Part shown: piece by piece, positions 39,169-43,571 of the stretch
Layout: each line of letters opens with the position of its first letter
Numbering within the stretch: the stretch's first letter is position 1
Source: DATMRF01 sp035566435
Lineage (GTDB): Bacteria > Verrucomicrobiota > Verrucomicrobiia > Limisphaerales > UBA8199
DNA length: 43,571 nt
Direction: 5' to 3'
NCBI GenBank assembly: GCA_035566435.1
Contig: DATMRF010000125.1
Span: 1-43,571 of the forward strand
Translations under genes and position numbers: made by a program
The notes under the pieces: generated by a model
What the model saw: only the letters and a program-made list of their open reading frames with translations
Databases searched by the model: none
What the model was told of the DNA's origin: nothing

Positions 39169-40578
39169 CTAACGCCGCGTCGGCCCGGGTTCGCGGATTT
39201 TCGTCAACAACTCGTCGCGCTGCGAGGTATCGCCGGTGCGGCAAGAGCCACCGCCCCCGTTGCCGTTGCTGCCACTGTGCGCGTTATTCTGGAAGGCGGA
39301 TTTTGCGCCCGCCAGGCCGGATTTTACGGCGGCCTTGGCTTCGGCGAGGTGGCCTTTGCCGGCGGAAAACCCGTTGAACGCATCGACGTTGCGGCCTTCG
39401 TAGTAGGGTTTGGGCCGGGACTCAAAGTTGTACTTCATGTTTTTCCAGGTGTCAGCCGGCGCCGAACTGAGGGCGCCGCTGGGATCGTAACCGCAATGGA
39501 CCATGCAATTTTCGCAGCGCGGGTCGCGGGCGACGCCGTCCACCACGCCGTATTTGTTCCAGTCCACCTGGTCGAGCATTTCCTGGTAATGGCCGTAGTG
39601 ACCGTCGGTCATCAGGTAGCAGGGGGCCTTCCAGCCTTTGATGTTGCGGGTCGGAATGGCCCAGGCGGTGCAGGTGAGTTCGCGTTTACCGGCCAGGAAT
39701 TCCTGATAGACGGGGGTGCCGATAATCGTAAAACGCCGACCCCAGTCGAGGATGTTCTTGAACTTCTCGCGCGTCATGGCGCGCGTGAGGAAGAAGTCTT
39801 CCGGCTTTCTGCCCAGCCGTTTGACCATGTCCTTCTTGGCGGCGTCGTACTCGTAACCGGGAGAGATCGTATGGGCATCGACTTCGAGGGAGGAGAAGAA
39901 CTCGAACATTTGCTCGATTTCGCGCGCGTCGGTCTCTTTGTAAACGGTGGTGTTGGTCGCCACCTGGTAGCCAAGGATTTTGGCCATCCGGATTGCCTGG
40001 ACGCATTCCTGGAAAACGCCTTCCCGTTCGACGATTAGATCGTGCGTGTACTCCAGGCCATCGATATGGACATTCCAATACATCCATTTGGTGGGCTTGA
40101 TGGCCGGGCGGCCGTCCGTTTTGCCTTTGCGGATTGTCTCGGCGTCCTTTTCGGAAATGAGCTTTTCGGCGAGCAAACGCGTGAGGGTCGGCTCGACCGT
40201 AGGCGAGTAGATGCTGGCGAGGTAATCCTTCAGCTCGCGCCGCATGAACATACCGTTGGTGCAGACATAAACGATGCGGCCCTGGTCCAGGAGGCCCGCG
40301 ACGAGTTCCTTGATTTTTGGATAAATCAGAGGTTCGCCACCGCAAATCGAGACCATCGGGGCATCGCATTCCTGCGCGGAACCCAGGCAGTCTTCGAGGG
40401 CCATCATGTCCTTGAGGCTGGTGGAATACTCGCGGATGCGACCGCAGCCGGTGCAAGTCAGGTTGCAGGTATGGAGCGGCTCGAGCTGCAGCACCAGAGC
40501 AAACCTGGGCGTCTTGCGCAGTTTGTGCTTGATAATGTGACGGGCAATTTTCACCGTCAATGCGAGTGGGAACCGCAT
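39169..40578 (-). CDS. hpnH: Hopanoid biosynthesis radical SAM protein HpnH (adenosylhopane synthesis)
   Basis: HpnH attaches the 5'-deoxyadenosyl group to the hopene skeleton, the first side-chain step of extended hopanoids. The product has the family's short N-terminus, then CNLTCTGCGRIREY with the cluster cysteines 38, 42 and 45, SICGGEPLIYP, CTNGMFM, WNVHIDGLEYTHD and CENCMVHCGYDPSG. At 469 residues it is longer than the usual 340-390. Compared with family memory, about 40 extra residues lie around 118-160 (from LKDYLASIYSP to AIKPTKWMYW), and a Gly/Ser/Asn-rich tail of about 60 residues ends the protein. It is probably active, since cluster motifs are intact. A 111-bp gap separates it from hpnJ. 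Confidence 0.9.
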   Translation of the reverse strand: MRFPLALTVKIARHIIKHKLRKTPRFALVLQLEPLHTCNLTCTGCGRIREYSTSLKDMMALEDCLGSAQECDAPMVSICGGEPLIYPKIKELVAGLLDQGRIVYVCTNGMFMRRELKDYLASIYSPTVEPTLTRLLAEKLISEKDAETIRKGKTDGRPAIKPTKWMYWNVHIDGLEYTHDLIVEREGVFQECVQAIRMAKILGYQVATNTTVYKETDAREIEQMFEFFSSLEVDAHTISPGYEYDAAKKDMVKRLGRKPEDFFLTRAMTREKFKNILDWGRRFTIIGTPVYQEFLAGKRELTCTAWAIPTRNIKGWKAPCYLMTDGHYGHYQEMLDQVDWNKYGVVDGVARDPRCENCMVHCGYDPSGALSSAPADTWKNMKYNFESRPKPYYEGRNVDAFNGFSAGKGHLAEAKAAVKSGLAGAKSAFQNNAHSGSNGNGGGGSCRTGDTSQRDELLTKIREPGPTRR

Positions 40579-40617
40579 AACAGAGTTTTTAGATTGGGTG
40601 TGCGATAAGGATGAGTT

Positions 40618-40830
40618 TCAAGATTGAACCAGTTTGGTATCAGACTCAGACTCATCCGGGGGAAGGGCGTGGTCGGAGTGCGCCGGCGGAGGGTCCGCCT
40701 GCATCAGCCCCGGCAACAGAAAAGTGGCGGGTGAAATGCTTTGACTAGCATTAAATCCACCGCACCCGGCCGCCAGAAACAAGAGCGCCGGAAATGCGGC
40801 CAGCCGCAAAACTTTCCAATTTAATCTCAC
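40618..40830 (-). CDS. Small lipoprotein
   Basis: A 70-residue precursor with a type II signal peptide: MRLNWKVLRLAAFPALLFLAAGC with the lipobox LAAGC at residue 23. The mature part is only about 48 residues, GGFNASQSISPATFLLPGL followed by an acidic, Pro-rich tail. I recall similar short lipoproteins in Verrucomicrobiota. No function is known. It lies 39 bp upstream of the hpnH stop-to-start border in the same direction, but hpnH starts before it, so co-transcription is not evident. Confidence 0.7.
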   Translation of the reverse strand: MRLNWKVLRLAAFPALLFLAAGCGGFNASQSISPATFLLPGLMQADPPPAHSDHALPPDESESDTKLVQS

Positions 40831-41072
40831 TGAAGCAGAATATAAAGTGGCTTATGGGATTGGCAACAACTAATTCGCGCCACCAGGGGCCCAGGGAACG
40901 GGCCCGCTCGGGTGAATTGACTCGTGGCGGGGTGGCCTCTGCAACCATTATTTGCCACAAAAGGACACAAAGAGCACAAAGCGGGGGTAGGGCAGCTAAA
41001 TCGAGCGAAGTCCCCGCTTACCGGTTAGGAGCCGGCCGGGCCAAGGGAGCACAGAAGGCTTGTCAAGTGGCT

Positions 41073-41807
41073 ATGCTGGCGTGCTGGATGGGGTTTGGGT
41101 TGGGGCGGGTGGCGCAGGCCGTCGAAGGCGAGGGGTCAGCGGCGGCGTTGCAGGCGTACAGGCAGGAGCAGGCTGAGCATCAGAAGCATCCGCGGGACAC
41201 GCAGGCGGCCTGGCATTTCGGTCGCGCCTGTTTTGACCTGGCGGATTATGCGACGAACAACGCCGAGCGGGCGGAAATTGCCGGACAGGGGATCGCTGCC
41301 TGCCGGGCGGGCGTCGCGCGGGATACGAATTCCGCGCCGGGCCATTATTACCTTGGTCTAAACCTCGGACAACTCGCGCGCACCCGCGACATGGGGGCGT
41401 TGAAACTTGTCGATGAAATGGAGCGGGAGTTCAGCCGGGCGATAGCACTGGATGCCGCTTTCGACTACGCCGGCGCGGAGCGCGCGCTGGGGCTGCTATA
41501 CCGGGACGCGCCATCCATCATCAGCATCGGGAGCCGCAGCAAGGCCCGGCAGCACCTGCAACGCGCGCTTCAACTGGCGCCGCAATCCCCCGAGAACCGT
41601 CTAAACCTGATCGAGACTTGCCTGAAATGGGGAGACCGCAAAACCGCGAGCCTCGAGTTGAAGGGGTTGGACGAAATCTGGACGAAAGCGCGGGCCGATT
41701 TTGCGGGCCCGGACTGGACCGCCAGTTGGGCGGACTGGGAGGCGCGCCGTCAGCAGGCCAGGAAAAAGCTCGAACCGCAGGTCCAACTGCAGGCGCCGCG
41801 GCATTGA
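41073..41807 (+). CDS. Secreted TPR/TatT-like protein
   Basis: A 244-residue precursor with a signal peptide (MLACWMGFGLGRVAQA) and an all-helical mature part. The block GIAACRAGVARDTNSAPGHYYLGLNLGQLARTRDMGALKLVDEMEREFSRAIALDAAFDYAGAERALGLLYRDAP recalls the TatT family of TRAP-transporter-associated periplasmic trimers, which fold from TPR-like units. No TRAP transporter subunits are adjacent, so the partner is unknown. The ATG at 41073 begins the signal; an in-frame open stretch upstream to 40794 shows no signal or homology and contains repeat-like DNA. Confidence 0.78.
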   Translation: MLACWMGFGLGRVAQAVEGEGSAAALQAYRQEQAEHQKHPRDTQAAWHFGRACFDLADYATNNAERAEIAGQGIAACRAGVARDTNSAPGHYYLGLNLGQLARTRDMGALKLVDEMEREFSRAIALDAAFDYAGAERALGLLYRDAPSIISIGSRSKARQHLQRALQLAPQSPENRLNLIETCLKWGDRKTASLELKGLDEIWTKARADFAGPDWTASWADWEARRQQARKKLEPQVQLQAPRH

Positions 41808-41863
41808 ATTGGCCGCGAGAGAACACAGCGGTCACAAAGGTGCAGGGTGGTTTCGGATTCCCG

Positions 41864-42736
41864 TCACGCGGGGACGACGGCGACCCAGTTGGCGTGGCCG
41901 AACTTCTCCCGGAATTTTTCGGCCAGAGCTTCCGCCGCGGCCCGAGTTTCAGTGATGGCGAACGTCGTCGACCCGCTGCCGGACATGAGCGTTGCCGCGG
42001 CGCCATTGGCGCGCAGGAAATCCTGGAATAACACCAGGAGCGGGTATTTCTGGAGCGCCGGGGCTTCCAGGGAATTGTAAAACTCTGCGCCGGCAGCGCT
42101 CAGGCTGGCGCTTTGGAGGAGGGCAATCAGTTTTTGAGCGCGGCCAGGCTGGCCGTTGAGCGCGGCGGGAAACCGCGGGAGTTGTTGATAGGCCCAGGCG
42201 GTGGCGATCCCGAAACCGGGATGGATGAGGATGAAGGCGGCGCCCCGCAGGACCGGGAACGGGGCGAGGGGCTGGATGGTTTCTCCTCGCCCGGTGGCCA
42301 GCGCCGGCTGGTCCTGCAGGAAAAAGGGAACATCGGAACCAAGCGAAACGGCGAGCGCGTGCAACTGAGCGGAACCGAGGGGGTGGTCAAACAGTTCATT
42401 CACGCCGAGCAGCGTCGTTGCGGCATTGCCGCTGCCACCCCCGAGCCCCGCGGCGAGCGGGATTTTTTTCTCGAGGTGCAGCCGGACGCCGTCGCGGAGC
42501 TTAGCGGCCTCCAAAAAGCCGGCAGCGGCGCGATGAACCAGGTTGCGCGAATCGGTCGGCAGGTTGGCATCGCTACAGGTCAGGCGGATGCCCTGGCTGT
42601 TGCGCTCAAAAGTCAGGTGGTCGAACACCCGGACGGGGTGCATCACGGTTTCCAGCTCGTGAAAACCGTCGGGTCGCTTGCCGAGAATGTTCAGCAGCAG
42701 ATTGACCTTGCAGGGCGATTGTTTTTCGAGCGCCAT
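41864..42736 (-). CDS. ispE: 4-diphosphocytidyl-2-C-methyl-D-erythritol kinase
   Basis: IspE phosphorylates 4-diphosphocytidyl-2C-methyl-D-erythritol with ATP, the fourth step of the non-mevalonate (MEP) isoprenoid pathway, which would supply precursors for hopanoids and quinones. The 290-residue GHMP kinase has CKVNLLLNILGKRPDGFHELETVM at the start, the ATP-binding PLAAGLGGGSGNAATTL, and MSGSGSTTFAI near the C-terminus. The ATG at 42736 begins the conserved N-terminus; a longer frame from 42829 adds a hydrophobic stretch unlike the family. Confidence 0.95.
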   Translation of the reverse strand: MALEKQSPCKVNLLLNILGKRPDGFHELETVMHPVRVFDHLTFERNSQGIRLTCSDANLPTDSRNLVHRAAAGFLEAAKLRDGVRLHLEKKIPLAAGLGGGSGNAATTLLGVNELFDHPLGSAQLHALAVSLGSDVPFFLQDQPALATGRGETIQPLAPFPVLRGAAFILIHPGFGIATAWAYQQLPRFPAALNGQPGRAQKLIALLQSASLSAAGAEFYNSLEAPALQKYPLLVLFQDFLRANGAAATLMSGSGSTTFAITETRAAAEALAEKFREKFGHANWVAVVPA

Positions 42737-42863
42737 CGCGGAAGGGTAATAGCCGCAAAGAGGCGCGAAAAGCCGCAAAAAGGGTAACAACCAGAAAACA
42801 AACAACGGCGCGAATGTTGGCCACTCCACGCCGTTGAGTCAAGCTGACGACGGTCGGTAAAAT

Positions 42864-43307
42864 CTAATGCGTATCGAAAATGCGGAAGCGGCTGCCGGGA
42901 ATGAATGGCATTACGTCGCCGCCGCTATAACCGATATTACCGTCGGTGGAGAAGGTGGAGTCCTCGACCAGAGACGGATGGTAGCTATCCGGATACACCG
43001 GGTTCGGGGTGATGTAATCGGTGCACACCGGGCCGTAAGGTGGAATTGGCGCAGTCACCACTTCATAAATGCCGATGCCAGTGCGGGCCAGCGTGCGGTT
43101 CAATCCGGCCATGAAACCGCCGGTGTAGGCCACATCCGGGCCGTCAAAAAGCGCGGTTTGTTCCATGCTGCGGCGGATTTCGCCCATGCGAAGCGGCTCG
43201 ATCAGATTAGAAATGCCGCGTCCGAATTTTCTTTCGGCGTTCGCGCAGCCGGAGGTCACGGCGACTGCAGCCACGAGCAGGGCCAGGAGAGGAAGGGTCT
43301 TACGCAT
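42864..43307 (-). CDS. TIGR04073-like exosortase-system-associated lipoprotein
   Basis: A 147-residue precursor with a lipobox (AVAVTSGC, Cys near 21). The mature part contains RKFGRGISNLIEPLR, a GPDVAYTGGFMAGLNRTLARTGIGIYEVVTAPIPPYGP block and a Pro/Tyr-rich tail. This pattern matches the TIGR04073 family, which co-occurs with exosortase/PEP-CTERM protein sorting in Verrucomicrobiota. The family function is unknown. The gene stands alone here; no exosortase is in the window. Confidence 0.78.
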   Translation of the reverse strand: MRKTLPLLALLVAAVAVTSGCANAERKFGRGISNLIEPLRMGEIRRSMEQTALFDGPDVAYTGGFMAGLNRTLARTGIGIYEVVTAPIPPYGPVCTDYITPNPVYPDSYHPSLVEDSTFSTDGNIGYSGGDVMPFIPGSRFRIFDTH

Positions 43308-43571
43308 AGACTGTCTTTCGCTTTGTTGAACGCAAGTTTCGTTTCTGCGAATCAGAATAACCCTGGAATCAGGGGTGTGTAAAGCAGTTTTGTGCGAAAG
43401 TGTGAGGTGAAACGTGATCCTCCTTCGCCGAGGAGGCTGTGTGAAAACTCGCGCACGTCGAACGCAATCATGGCCGGGCGCTTAGACTGGGAGACAATCG
43501 TTGTTTTTTGCGCCGTGAGAACGTTGAACTCCAGAATCAGGGCCCCGGCTTAGCCTTGGAGTTCGATAAAA
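43308..43571. other. Right-edge non-coding DNA
   Basis: No gene recognised. A perfect 6-bp hairpin CCTCCT-TCGCCG-AGGAGG lies at 43419-43436, followed by GGCTGTGTGAAAACTC. This might be the edge of a repeat or an insertion sequence that continues outside the window, but nothing in the window confirms it. Confidence 0.4.

Noticed and set aside
43419..43571. End of an insertion sequence at the right edge
   Set aside because: The GGCTGTGTGAAAACTC segment is suggestive of transposon ends, but there is no transposase frame or second end in the window.

Overview
The window looks like a piece of a chromosome from a Gram-negative, GC-rich bacterium of the Verrucomicrobiota, most likely the Pedosphaera/Limisphaerales side. 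The evidence is a combination of traits: lipid A and LPS core genes, LL-diaminopimelate aminotransferase (dapL), two bactofilins (one with zinc ribbons), a pseudopilin-like protein with the H-x9-DG motif, a TIGR04073-type exosortase-associated lipoprotein, hopanoid radical SAM genes (hpnH, hpnJ), weak use of Shine-Dalgarno sites, and intergenic DNA full of short tandem repeats. The taxonomic call is inference; there is no rRNA here.

Layout. 1-787: a non-coding segment made of 8-bp and 10-bp tandem repeats, then tRNA-Leu(UAG). 788-4724: a secreted protein facing an outer-membrane set (lpxK, an LpxL/HtrB acyltransferase, a WaaF-type heptosyltransferase). 4838-8903: a stand-alone glycogen-binding-like domain, an M48 membrane protease, dapL, a TPR membrane protein and a small acidic protein. 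9002-11750: DAHP synthase, pgsA and pgpA (two consecutive phosphatidylglycerol steps with overlapping genes), and a RodZ-like HTH membrane protein. 11958-18769: a pentose operon (ROK regulator, ribulokinase, ribulose-5-phosphate 4-epimerase, lipoprotein mutarotase, sodium:sugar symporter), probably for L-arabinose although no isomerase is present. 18785-25000: glnD, two bactofilins, a conserved protein of unknown function. 25001-26610: about 1.6 kb of repeat-built non-coding DNA. 26611-31717: a Cys-rich secreted protein, two tandem chrB genes and a divergent operon (DUF1259 protein, winged-helix regulator, LamG/DUF1080-like protein, beta-propeller), probably a metal or oxyanion response locus without chrA. 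31797-36306: a 672-residue protein of unknown function, an AI-2E/PerM-type transporter and proC. 36582-43307: a pseudopilin-like protein, hpnJ, hpnH, a small lipoprotein, a TPR-like secreted protein, ispE and the TIGR04073-like lipoprotein.

The most unusual content is the repeat biology. Heptameric tandem repeats occur between many genes, and the same kind of heptads lie inside two coding regions: the tail of the lpxL-like gene, where 21-bp periodicity yields a seven-residue peptide repeat, and the middle of the heptosyltransferase gene. A dispersed element is present in inverted orientation at about 154-500 and 25150-25426. The block at 25620-26300 is a degenerate three-copy structure in which a conserved core is flanked by iterated GTGACA words in two copies and by GTCCCA words in the third, with a perfect GTCACACG/CGTGTGAC hairpin between copies. 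Several hairpins sit where they could regulate genes (dapL leader, DUF1259 leader, ROK/HTH divergent region). No CRISPR array, prophage, rRNA or complete insertion sequence was seen.
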